Notes under the pieces: model-generated
Told to the model about the DNA's origin: nothing
Databases searched by the model: none
What the model saw: only the letters and a program-made list of their open reading frames with translations
Position numbers and translations under genes: made by a program
Shown: one piece after another, positions 1-5,091 of the stretch
Layout of the letters: each line of letters begins with the position of its first letter
Numbering within the stretch: position 1 is the first letter of the stretch
Source of the DNA: NBML01 sp029939535
GTDB taxonomy: Bacteria; Desulfobacterota; Desulfobacteria; Desulfobacterales; Desulfobacteraceae
Assembly: GCA_029939535.1 (NCBI GenBank)
Contig: JAOZST010000227.1
Coordinates: forward strand, 1 to 5,091
Reading direction: 5' to 3'
Length of the DNA: 5,091 bases

Positions 1-277
1 ATCAAACATGTAAGTGCATCAAAAATAAGAGTTTTTACCAGACGTAACAACAACACAATGTAAAAAAATAAAAAGTAGAAACAGTGGGTGGAGAAATTAT
101 GTTGCCAGATATCATGATGTGGAAATAAGGCACTATGTTTGTCCTCAATGTTCAGAGCTGTCCTTCCCCAAACTTTACAAAGTCCATGAAGAAAAGGCCA
201 ATGTCGAGTTAAGGGAAAAAGGTTTGACAGGCCATTACCCAAGAGAATTATCGCAAAAATTACAACAGGGTATATAG
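1..277 (+). pseudogene. Degraded or frameshifted small zinc-knuckle protein (C-terminal part)
   Basis: A reading frame open from 29 to the TAG at 275-277 encodes about 82 residues but has no ATG in frame; the only plausible internal start is GTG at 119. It contains a CPQC knuckle in the context EIRHYVCPQCSEL, then a charged tail ending KLQQGI. A different frame is open from the left edge to the TAA at 61-63 (ending TRRNNNTM). The A-rich tract at 62-74 lies at the switch, so one gene may have been broken by a frameshift there. Only one Cys pair is intact, whereas a zinc ribbon needs two. The pattern of a Trp-rich stretch followed by R-x-Y-x-CPxC faintly recalls acetone carboxylase gamma-subunit-like proteins; I hold that family guess at well under 50%. 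It could also be an intact tiny protein starting at GTG 119, or a chance frame. No good terminator follows. Confidence 0.3.
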
Positions 278-341
278 AGTGCCTAGGAGAAATTTAAAAT
301 TTTTTTATTTTTACCCGGGCAGTGAATGTTATCTGTGATAA

Positions 342-1565
342 TTAATCCATGGATAAAATACAGGTTGAAAGCCTTTTTACAGCTTCCTTCAATTGTTTTT
401 TTGGGGAAAATGAAAAATTAATTCTCATATGATTTTTTGCGGGATTTTCACTATAAAATTGTTCTCCCGGCACAAAGGCTACTTTATGCTTTATTGCCTC
501 AAAAAATAGTTTGCCTGTATCCATATGCTCGGGAATCGTAACCCAGAGGAACAAGCCGCCCTCCGGCCTTGTCCATGTGACTCCAGATTCCCTTGGAAAA
601 TATTTCTCCATGGTTTCAAGAAATACTTCCAGTTTTTCTTTGTAATATGCCCTGCAATGATCAAAATGAGCATCAAGATTGATTCCAGTTAAAAAGGATG
701 TGCATAGATCCTGATTGTATTTTGGAGTGCTTAATATATTGCCTTCTTTAATATTGGTCATTTTTTTGATCATATCAGGATGCCCAATGGTAAATCCAAC
801 TCTTAACCCGGGGCAGAATATTTTGGAGAAGGTATATAGGCCAATTACATTTCCTCCACCTTTATATAGTTCCTGGTCCAGGGAAAAAATCGAAGGGATT
901 TCCTGACCATAATACCGTAAACTTCTATAGGGGCTGTCTTCGACGATTGGAATCCCAAACTCATAACTTATTTTCAGCAACTTTTTTCTTTTTTCCAGGC
1001 TCATGGTTATGCCCGTGGGATTTTGGAAATCAGGGACCACATATATTAATTTCGGTATTTTGTTTTCAATGTGAAGCTGGTTTATGATTTTTCTGAGAGC
1101 TTCTGTGTCTGTTCCATCCTGCTCAATATCCACGCCCATGAATTTTGGTTTTTCCATGTTAAAAGCCACCAATGCACCTGCAAAAGTAGGCCTGTCCACT
1201 AAAACAATATCATCCTTGTTGAGAAAAGCTCTGCCCGTAAGGTCCAGCCCATGCTGACCTGAAGTTGTGATAAGGATATTTTGTTTTTTAAGATTTATAT
1301 TATCTTTTTTTAAAAAATCAATTATCGCATCCATAAGGCTTTCTTCGCCGGCAATGGCTGAATATTGCATTATTTTTTCGATATCATTCAGCAATATTTT
1401 TTCCGATGCTGTTCGTAATTCTGATTTTTGAAAAATTTTCGGGGAAGGCAGTCCCCCTGCAAGAGAAATAATCTCCGGGTCTGATAAATATTTCAGAGTT
1501 TTTCCAATGGGATAACCTTCATAATCTTTAATATTATCAGAATACCAATCGTTCCAGTTTATCAT
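342..1565 (-). CDS. PLP-dependent class I/II aminotransferase (2-aminoadipate / MocR-type fold, no HTH domain)
   Basis: A cytoplasmic fold-type I aminotransferase that would move an amino group between an amino acid and a 2-oxo acid on PLP. From the ATG at 1565 it is 407 residues, normal for the family. Visible motifs: ISLAGGLPSP near 33-42, typical of the 2-aminoadipate/kynurenine aminotransferase and MocR group; VVPDFQNPTG with N182-P-T-G185; D210 and Y213 in VEDSPY, which contact the cofactor in relatives; the Schiff-base lysine K248 in TFSKIFCPGLRVG, with R255 as phosphate ligand; and R381 in MRINFS, the substrate-carboxylate arginine. All key residues are present, so it should be active. 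MocR regulators carry an N-terminal winged helix, absent here, so this is a stand-alone enzyme. A longer TTG start at 1598 is possible but less likely than the ATG, which has a good Shine-Dalgarno. It is divergent from the dehydratase. Substrate (2-aminoadipate, branched-chain, aromatic or other) cannot be read from sequence. Confidence 0.93.
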   Translation of the reverse strand: MINWNDWYSDNIKDYEGYPIGKTLKYLSDPEIISLAGGLPSPKIFQKSELRTASEKILLNDIEKIMQYSAIAGEESLMDAIIDFLKKDNINLKKQNILITTSGQHGLDLTGRAFLNKDDIVLVDRPTFAGALVAFNMEKPKFMGVDIEQDGTDTEALRKIINQLHIENKIPKLIYVVPDFQNPTGITMSLEKRKKLLKISYEFGIPIVEDSPYRSLRYYGQEIPSIFSLDQELYKGGGNVIGLYTFSKIFCPGLRVGFTIGHPDMIKKMTNIKEGNILSTPKYNQDLCTSFLTGINLDAHFDHCRAYYKEKLEVFLETMEKYFPRESGVTWTRPEGGLFLWVTIPEHMDTGKLFFEAIKHKVAFVPGEQFYSENPAKNHMRINFSFSPKKQLKEAVKRLSTCILSMD

Positions 1566-1572
1566 GGGTGCA

Positions 1573-1581
1573 TCCTTCCCC
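1573..1581 (-). promoter_or_regulatory. Shine-Dalgarno of the aminotransferase, deciding the ATG start
   Basis: On the minus strand GGGGAAGGA ends 7 nt before the ATG at 1565-1563. The alternative TTG at 1598-1596 has no comparable purine-rich stretch before it, and the 11 residues it would add (NGTLQGKDAP after the start) do not look like the family's N-terminus. Confidence 0.6.
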
Positions 1582-1786
1582 TGCAGGGTTCCATTCAATG
1601 GGTTGTATTATTCAAATTCATTTTCAATATTTTCAAAAGCCCAAATGCACTTGTCAGGTATAATAATTTCAGCCATGCTCTACTCACTTATCCAGCACTT
1701 TATGTATTTTTTGTGAAAGATCCTTCATTACAATCGATTTCAATAAAAGACCCTTGATACCATCCCTTAAATTTTACATGAATTAC

Positions 1787-1814
1787 ATTATAATAATTGG
1801 CGAACCATTGCAAA
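1787..1814 (-). promoter_or_regulatory. Candidate sigma-70 promoter of the aminotransferase
   Basis: Read on the minus strand, TTTGCA (1814-1809, 4 of 6 matches to TTGACA) is followed after 16 nt by a perfect TATAAT (1792-1787). Transcription would start near 1780 and leave a leader of roughly 215 nt before the ATG at 1565. The region is AT-rich, so a perfect -10 box by chance is not rare; the direction and the downstream gene support the call. Confidence 0.35.
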
Positions 1815-1997
1815 TTCAATTTCATGCTCATTGTTTTGATTTTAAAAAAGTTATTTGTAATTATCCTTTTTTTTGGGATCGCTTTGGGCCGGGGATTGGA
1901 AATGATTGACACCATGGGTAATTTTTATTAAGCAGACTGGGAGAACTCAAAAGAAGAATCATCCGTAGAACCACAAAAAAGTTTTTGGGAGGAAAAT

Positions 1998-2075
1998 ATG
2001 GCATATAATGAAGGACTTGCCCTTCGGGTTCTTAGGGAACTGCTCCAATTGCCGGGGTATGTGGAGAAAAATTAA
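1998..2075 (+). pseudogene. 5' remnant of a TfoX N-terminal-domain gene (25 codons)
   Basis: ATG at 1998 with a strong ribosome site (GGGAGG, 4 nt before the ATG) opens a 25-residue peptide starting MAYNEGLALRVLRELL and ending LPGYVEKN before TAA at 2073-2075. Established family knowledge: TfoX_N-domain proteins commonly begin MAYDEGLA-x-RVRE and continue with PGVxEKKMFGG. The remnant matches this opening almost position by position, then stops exactly where MFGG should follow, so the remaining domain is missing. The stop overlaps the dehydratase ATG as TAATG, a layout that permits translational coupling. It may therefore now act as a leader peptide, whether or not the product does anything. 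A chance ORF is possible but the family-like opening plus good ribosome site argue against it. Confidence 0.65.
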
Positions 2076-3031
2076 TGGAAAAAACCATGTTTGAAAAGGT
2101 TCTGGCCGCTAAAAAAAGATTGAAAAATTATGCGAATATAACTCCAATTATGGCCTCCAGGACATTGAACAGCATGGTCAGGGCTGACGTGTGTTTCAAG
2201 TGTGAGAATTTCCAGAAAATCGGTGCTTTTAAATTTCGCGGGGCCTTTAATAGTATTTCTCAACTTTCCAGGGAAGAAAAGGCAAGGGGTGTGATTACCT
2301 ATTCTTCGGGGAATCATGCCCAGGCAGTGGCCCTGGTCGGTCAAATGATGGATATACAGACAACCATTGTAATGCCAGCCAATGCGCCTGCAACCAAGCG
2401 GGCTGCTACTGAAGGCTATGGAGCGACTATTGTTGAAAATGATCCGGACAGGACAGCCCGTGAAGACATTGCCAGGGAACTCCAGGCCAGGAAGGGTTAT
2501 GCCATGGTCCCGCCCTTTGATCATAAAGACGTGGTAGCTGGCCAGGGAACTGCTGCTCTGGAGATGTTTGAGGAGGTTGGCGATCTGGATCTGCTGCTGG
2601 TTCCCTGTGGAGGCGGAGGCCTGCTCAGCGGTTCAGCCATTGCTGCCAGGGGAATGTCACCCAATTGCCGGGTAATAGGCATTGAGCCGGAAATTGCCGA
2701 CGATGCATGCAGGTCATTTCACACAAAGGAGCTGCACTCTGTACATAATCCTCCTACCATTGCCGATGGAACCCGGACATCATCTCTGGGTAAAATTACA
2801 TTTCCCCTGGTCCTGGAGTATGTGGATGATATGAAAACGGTTTCAGAAAAAGCAATTATGGATGCTGTCAAATTTTTATTTTATCGAATGAAACTTGTGA
2901 TTGAGCCATCGGGCGCACTGGGGCTGGCAGCCCTGCTGAGCCGGGCTGTGATACCCCGGGGCCGGGTGGGAATTATTTTAAGTGGCGGCAATATCGATTC
3001 TGCCACAATGATTAAGATTTTGAGTTCCTGA
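2075..3031 (+). CDS. Serine/threonine dehydratase or serine-racemase-type PLP enzyme (fold type II)
   Basis: A cytoplasmic PLP enzyme of the threonine ammonia-lyase / serine racemase / 3-hydroxyaspartate dehydratase group. It would eliminate water and ammonia from a beta-hydroxy amino acid to give a 2-oxo acid, or racemise serine. At 318 residues it is single-domain, close to catabolic TdcB and serine racemase; the C-terminal regulatory domain of biosynthetic IlvA is absent. Visible: Schiff-base K53 in GAFKFRG; SSGNHAQA at 77-84, whose S78 aligns with the racemase catalytic serine; the phosphate-binding PCGGGG loop at 177-182; and SGGN at 303-306 near the pyridine ring. E204, A208 and D210 in EPEIADD match the divalent-metal site of serine racemase. 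The start at 2075 has GGAG (2063-2066) at 8-nt spacing and overlaps the TfoX remnant's stop. ATG 2087 is an alternative. GC is clearly higher than in the aminotransferase. Substrate is uncertain; the family is not. Confidence 0.93.
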   Translation: MEKTMFEKVLAAKKRLKNYANITPIMASRTLNSMVRADVCFKCENFQKIGAFKFRGAFNSISQLSREEKARGVITYSSGNHAQAVALVGQMMDIQTTIVMPANAPATKRAATEGYGATIVENDPDRTAREDIARELQARKGYAMVPPFDHKDVVAGQGTAALEMFEEVGDLDLLLVPCGGGGLLSGSAIAARGMSPNCRVIGIEPEIADDACRSFHTKELHSVHNPPTIADGTRTSSLGKITFPLVLEYVDDMKTVSEKAIMDAVKFLFYRMKLVIEPSGALGLAALLSRAVIPRGRVGIILSGGNIDSATMIKILSS

Positions 3032-3099
3032 GCCGTTGGGGAAAAAATAAACAGAAATTTTTATGCCTTTGGTTCTAAAGATTTTTTCTGATTTATATC

Positions 3100-3327
3100 C
3101 TAAAGACCTGCCTTGCCAAGCCTGGTTTCTATCCATGTTTTGACCTTATCCAGGACCTGCACCTGCTCGGGTTCATTGAACAGCTCGTGGAAAAGGCCTT
3201 CATAGGTCTTGATGGTTTTATCTTTAGAACCCAGCAGATCATAGAGCAATTGAGCACCCTCCGGATGGACGATTGTATCGCCGCTTCCCTGGGCAATCAT
3301 CATGGGTATCCTTATTTTATGGCAGAA
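3100..3327 (-). pseudogene. C-terminal remnant of a monoacylglycerol-lipase-like alpha/beta hydrolase
   Basis: The minus-strand frame from 3327 to the TAG at 3102-3100 encodes 75 residues, preceded in frame by a stop (TAA, 3330-3328). The sequence IPMMIAQGSGDTIVHPEG, then GSKDKTIKTYEGLFHELFNE, is the characteristic C-terminal part of monoacylglycerol lipase / lysophospholipase proteins (usually around 270-300 residues). The catalytic Asp (codon 3279-3277, in GSGD) and His (codon 3189-3187, in FHELFNE) are both present. The nucleophile serine in its GHSMGG elbow and the N-terminal two thirds are missing, and none of the frames upstream to 3564 resembles them. An ATG at 3303 could in principle start a 67-residue product, but it would not be a working hydrolase. 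It is convergent with the dehydratase and divergent from the regulator. Confidence 0.8.
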
Positions 3328-3395
3328 TTATTTTATGACAGAATAGGTACAAAAAGAACAGTACAAAAAAATTTCAAAGGAGCGGGAAATAATTC

Positions 3396-3424
3396 TTGAC
3401 ATGGGAAAATTGAGAGTGTAAGTT
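3396..3424 (+). promoter_or_regulatory. Candidate sigma-70 promoter of the GntR regulator
   Basis: A perfect TTGACA (3396-3401) is followed after 17 nt by TAAGTT (3419-3424, 3 of 6 matches to TATAAT). Transcription would begin near 3431, giving a leader of about 60 nt before the TTG start at 3491. The weak -10 box limits confidence; the perfect -35, ideal spacing and location support it. Confidence 0.4.
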
Positions 3425-3429
3425 TTTAA

Positions 3430-3442
3430 CTTGTCTGATAAG
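3430..3442. promoter_or_regulatory. Candidate operator of the GntR/FCD regulator
   Basis: CTTGTCTGATAAG is a 13-bp near-palindrome around a central T: five of six base pairs are symmetric and one (G/T) is not. FCD-type GntR regulators commonly bind short palindromes of this size (for example TTGTxxACAA-like cores). It sits at the expected transcription start of the candidate promoter, where a bound repressor would block its own gene. Binding by the protein encoded next door is inference. Confidence 0.35.
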
Positions 3443-3454
3443 TAGACGTCTGGA

Positions 3455-3470
3455 TAATAATTAATTATTA
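3455..3470. repeat. Perfect 16-bp AT-only palindrome in the regulator leader
   Basis: TAATAATTAATTATTA reads identically on both strands. It lies between the candidate operator and the TTG start of the regulator. It could be a second binding site or a chance product of AT-rich sequence; with no GC pairs and no loop it is not a convincing RNA hairpin or terminator. Confidence 0.4.
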
Positions 3471-3490
3471 AATATGCTGGATCGATTTTA

Positions 3491-4186
3491 TTGAAACCCA
3501 TAAGAAAAATAAGGCTTTCGGAAAGCATTATTAAGGCAATCAAAAAAATGATTGTTGCAGACAATTTTGAACCTGGGGATAAATTTTATTCTGAAAATGA
3601 GCTGACAAAAAAATTGCAGGTCAGTCGGTCGTCTGTGCGAGAGGCGATCAGAATACTTGAAGTAACAGGAAAGGTGACAGTAAGGCATGGAAAGGGTGTT
3701 TATATTACAGATACAAATGCTGTGAAATTGCAACCTTTTATTGACTGGCTCAAGACCAATGAAAATTCAATTACTGATATTTTTGAGGTTAATTTGATCA
3801 TAGAGCCTAAAGCTGCAGCCTATGCAGCGCAAAAAGCAGATAGCGGTGATATACGGAAAATTGAGGAGATCTGTACCCAGTTTGAGTCCTATGCAAAACA
3901 CAAAAATACAGTTGAAATGATAAATCATGATCGTGATTTCCATCGGAGGCTGGCAAAGGCAACTAAGAATCCAACTTTGCATGCCCTTGTTGAATCCATG
4001 ACTAGTTCCTTTCCCTACGGCGGGATATCCAGCCTTCATATTCCAGAACGGATAGAAAAGACAATTCATGAACACAGAAGCATTATCAAAGCCGTAAAAA
4101 ATCGGGATAAAGAGGGCGCAGAGCAGGCTATGATACATCATCTTGAAAATGCTTTACATGATATAATGTCGCATATGAATATATAG
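3491..4186 (+). CDS. GntR-family transcriptional regulator, FadR/FCD subfamily
   Basis: A 231-residue DNA-binding regulator of usual length. The N-terminal winged helix covers roughly 5-73, with SENELTKKLQVSRSSVREAI (34-53) as the helix-turn-helix and RHGKGVYI (65-72) as the wing. The rest is an all-helical FCD ligand domain. D147 and H151 in D-R-D-F-H, H195 in HEHRSIIKA and H217 in IHHLEN fit the four metal ligands of the FCD family, so a metal-assisted carboxylate ligand is likely. The start is TTG at 3491: the frame is closed by a stop at 3458-3460 with no ATG before it, and the next ATG (3548) would cut into the first helix of the winged domain. The Shine-Dalgarno is weak (GGA at 3479-3481), consistent with low expression. 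The solute-binding protein gene follows 112 bp downstream on the same strand, suggesting it is the local regulator. Effector and regulatory sign are unknown. Confidence 0.93.
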   Translation: MKPIRKIRLSESIIKAIKKMIVADNFEPGDKFYSENELTKKLQVSRSSVREAIRILEVTGKVTVRHGKGVYITDTNAVKLQPFIDWLKTNENSITDIFEVNLIIEPKAAAYAAQKADSGDIRKIEEICTQFESYAKHKNTVEMINHDRDFHRRLAKATKNPTLHALVESMTSSFPYGGISSLHIPERIEKTIHEHRSIIKAVKNRDKEGAEQAMIHHLENALHDIMSHMNI

Positions 4187-4285
4187 GATTGTTAAAAAGC
4201 AATAATGAAAGAATGCTGTCAAAATCAGTTGAATTTTATTAGATATTTTTATCAGGTAGCTTGATTCGCATAAATATAATCCAAA

Positions 4286-4297
4286 AGGAGGTAGGAG
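4286..4297 (+). promoter_or_regulatory. Strong, doubled Shine-Dalgarno of the solute-binding protein
   Basis: AGGAGG (4286-4291) lies 7 nt before the ATG at 4299, and a second AGGAG-like run, TAGGAG (4292-4297), follows directly. This fixes the start and predicts strong translation, as expected for binding proteins, which are made in excess over their permease. Confidence 0.75.
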
Positions 4298-4298
4298 C

Positions 4299-5091
4299 AT
4301 GAAAAAAAAGACTTTATCTTTAATGTTAGTTGTTCTGATTTGTGGGATCGGAATATCAATATTCCCGGGATCAGCCTCGTCTAAAACCCTTAAGTGGGCC
4401 TTCCAGGGTGATTCCAATTCCCTGGACCCCCATTCATTAAATGAAACTTTTCTTATCAGTTTTCTTGGGAATGTATATGAAGGACTTGTTCGAAGGGACC
4501 CGGATCTTAAGACCGTGCCGGGCTTAGCTGAACGCTGGGAAATAATGGAACCGACCCGCTGGCGTTTTTATCTGCGCAAAGGGGTTAAATTCCACAATGG
4601 CAATGATTTTAATGCCGATGATGTGGTATTCACGGTAGCAAGGACAAACACAGAGGGATCGAGCATGAAAACGCGGTTATCCACAGTCAAGGAGGTCATC
4701 AAGATTGATGATTATACGGTTGATTTCGTGACTACTGCTCCCAATCCCATCCTGGTATCCGAATGGGACAGCTGGTATATGATGGACAAGGAGTGGTGTG
4801 AAAAAAATGGTGCTGTTGAAGCTGCCAGTGTCAGCAAGGGAACGGAAAATTATGCCACCCGCCATGAAAACGGGACTGGCCCCTTCATCATTACGGAAAG
4901 GCAGACCGATGTTAAATCAGTCATGAAACCCTATGCTGGGTGGTGGGATACACCCAAACATAACCTTACAGAGGTTATTTTTACTCCTATCTCTTCGGAT
5001 GCCACAAGGGTAGCTGCACTTTTGTCCGGGGAAATTGACATGATGTACCCGGTACCGGTTCAGGATATCAAAAGAGTGAACAGCAACTCTG
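4299..5091 (+). CDS. ABC-transporter solute-binding protein, family 5 (peptide/opine/nickel type), 3' end beyond the window
   Basis: An exported substrate-binding protein that would capture a peptide, opine or similar ligand and deliver it to an inner-membrane ABC permease. 264 residues are visible of a family that is usually about 500-550. The N-terminus is a classic signal peptide: MKKK, a hydrophobic core to about 22, then PGSASSK, with cleavage likely near 26-28. C15 has isoleucine before it, so it does not form a lipobox and the mature protein is probably free in the periplasm. The mature part carries family 5 landmarks: SLDPH (41-45), VYEGLVRRDP (59-68), PGLAERWEI (74-82), RWRFYLRKGVKFHNG (87-101) with FNADDVVFT (104-112), and NGTGPF (191-196). 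No clear promoter lies in the 112-bp gap after the regulator, so read-through from the regulator promoter is possible. Permease and ATPase genes are expected further right. The ligand cannot be deduced from the visible half. Confidence 0.93.
   Translation, partial: MKKKTLSLMLVVLICGIGISIFPGSASSKTLKWAFQGDSNSLDPHSLNETFLISFLGNVYEGLVRRDPDLKTVPGLAERWEIMEPTRWRFYLRKGVKFHNGNDFNADDVVFTVARTNTEGSSMKTRLSTVKEVIKIDDYTVDFVTTAPNPILVSEWDSWYMMDKEWCEKNGAVEAASVSKGTENYATRHENGTGPFIITERQTDVKSVMKPYAGWWDTPKHNLTEVIFTPISSDATRVAALLSGEIDMMYPVPVQDIKRVNSNS

Larger units (their letters stand above)
1566..1997. other. Divergent intergenic region between the aminotransferase and the TfoX remnant/dehydratase
   Basis: This 432-bp AT-rich gap separates the minus-strand aminotransferase from the plus-strand genes. 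It contains the aminotransferase Shine-Dalgarno, a candidate minus-strand promoter at 1787-1814 and, at 1991-1993, the GGAGG-type ribosome site of the TfoX remnant (GGGAGG spans 1988-1993). Short minus-strand frames at 1608-1676 (22 codons) and 1700-1915 (71 codons) resemble no family I know, and I do not call them genes. I see no tRNA, riboswitch-like structure, insertion-sequence end or clear operator. A plus-strand promoter must exist somewhere here if the dehydratase is expressed, but I could not find a convincing one. Confidence 0.6.

Noticed and set aside
329..341. TTATC-TGT-GATAA inverted repeat just after the aminotransferase stop
   Set aside because: A 5-bp AT-rich stem with no following T-run on the minus strand; not a credible terminator. 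Spacing also differs from the candidate operator.
1797..1813. Sigma-54-like element TTGGCGAACCATTGCAA on the plus strand
   Set aside because: The gap between GG and GC is 9 nt, one short of the near-invariant 10 of sigma-54 promoters, and the nearest downstream gene is the TfoX remnant nearly 190 bp away.
1907..1912. Perfect TTGACA as a -35 box for the TfoX remnant/dehydratase
   Set aside because: No acceptable -10 hexamer at 16-18 nt spacing (AAGCAG-like sequence there); the nearest AT-rich TATTAA is only 13 nt away.
1700..1915. 71-codon minus-strand ORF in the divergent gap
   Set aside because: No recognisable family, no good ribosome site, Lys/Asn/Ile-rich as expected from AT-rich noncoding DNA, and it contains the candidate promoter.
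2072..2524. 150-codon minus-strand ORF over the dehydratase
   Set aside because: Antisense shadow of a gene with full family motifs on the plus strand; its translation resembles no protein family.
3051..3090. Possible bidirectional terminator between dehydratase and hydrolase stump (CAGAAA / TTTCTG arms)
   Set aside because: The outer stem is only 6 bp and AT-rich with a long loop; the inner CTTT/AAAG stem has 4 bp. Too weak to call.
3767..4141. 124-codon minus-strand ORF over the regulator
   Set aside because: Antisense shadow of the well-supported GntR/FCD gene, rich in Cys and Phe without any domain pattern.
4275..4280. Perfect TATAAT before the solute-binding protein
   Set aside because: Transcription would start within or next to the Shine-Dalgarno at 4286-4297, and no -35 box sits at proper spacing (TTGATT at 4261 is only 8 nt away).

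Overview
The window looks like bacterial accessory chromosome of moderate to low GC content. The style fits a Gram-negative, possibly a Desulfobacterota-like anaerobe, but no rRNA, tRNA or marker gene is present, so the taxonomy is a guess. Four readable genes lie here: two pyridoxal-phosphate (PLP) enzymes, one GntR-family regulator and the start of an ABC-transporter binding protein. They are interspersed with three apparent gene remnants.

Layout. Positions 1-277 hold a short, probably frameshifted reading frame with a CPQC zinc-knuckle motif. Positions 342-1565 (minus) encode a class I/II aminotransferase of the 2-aminoadipate / MocR-type fold without a DNA-binding domain. A 432-bp divergent gap (1566-1997) carries a candidate minus-strand promoter. 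Positions 1998-2075 (plus) hold the first 25 codons of a TfoX N-terminal-domain gene. Its stop codon overlaps the start of a serine/threonine dehydratase or serine-racemase-type enzyme (2075-3031, plus). Positions 3100-3327 (minus) are the C-terminal quarter or so of a monoacylglycerol-lipase-like alpha/beta hydrolase, with nothing upstream of it. A regulatory stretch (3396-3470) has a TTGACA -35 box, a 13-bp near-palindrome at the expected transcription start and a perfect 16-bp AT palindrome. It precedes a GntR/FCD regulator (3491-4186, TTG start). After a 112-bp gap with a strong Shine-Dalgarno comes a secreted family 5 (peptide/opine/nickel-type) solute-binding protein, which runs off the right edge at 5091.

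How they may work together (inference). The FCD regulator probably senses a small carboxylate or amino-acid-like ligand and controls its own promoter, perhaps also the adjacent ABC uptake operon. The dehydratase and aminotransferase are the kind of enzymes that deaminate imported amino acids to 2-oxo acids. The set reads as a small amino-acid or peptide scavenging and catabolism locus assembled in a region of past rearrangement, as the three gene stumps and the higher GC of the dehydratase suggest. I see no convincing novel defence, mobile or RNA-based system, and no CRISPR array, insertion sequence or RNA gene.
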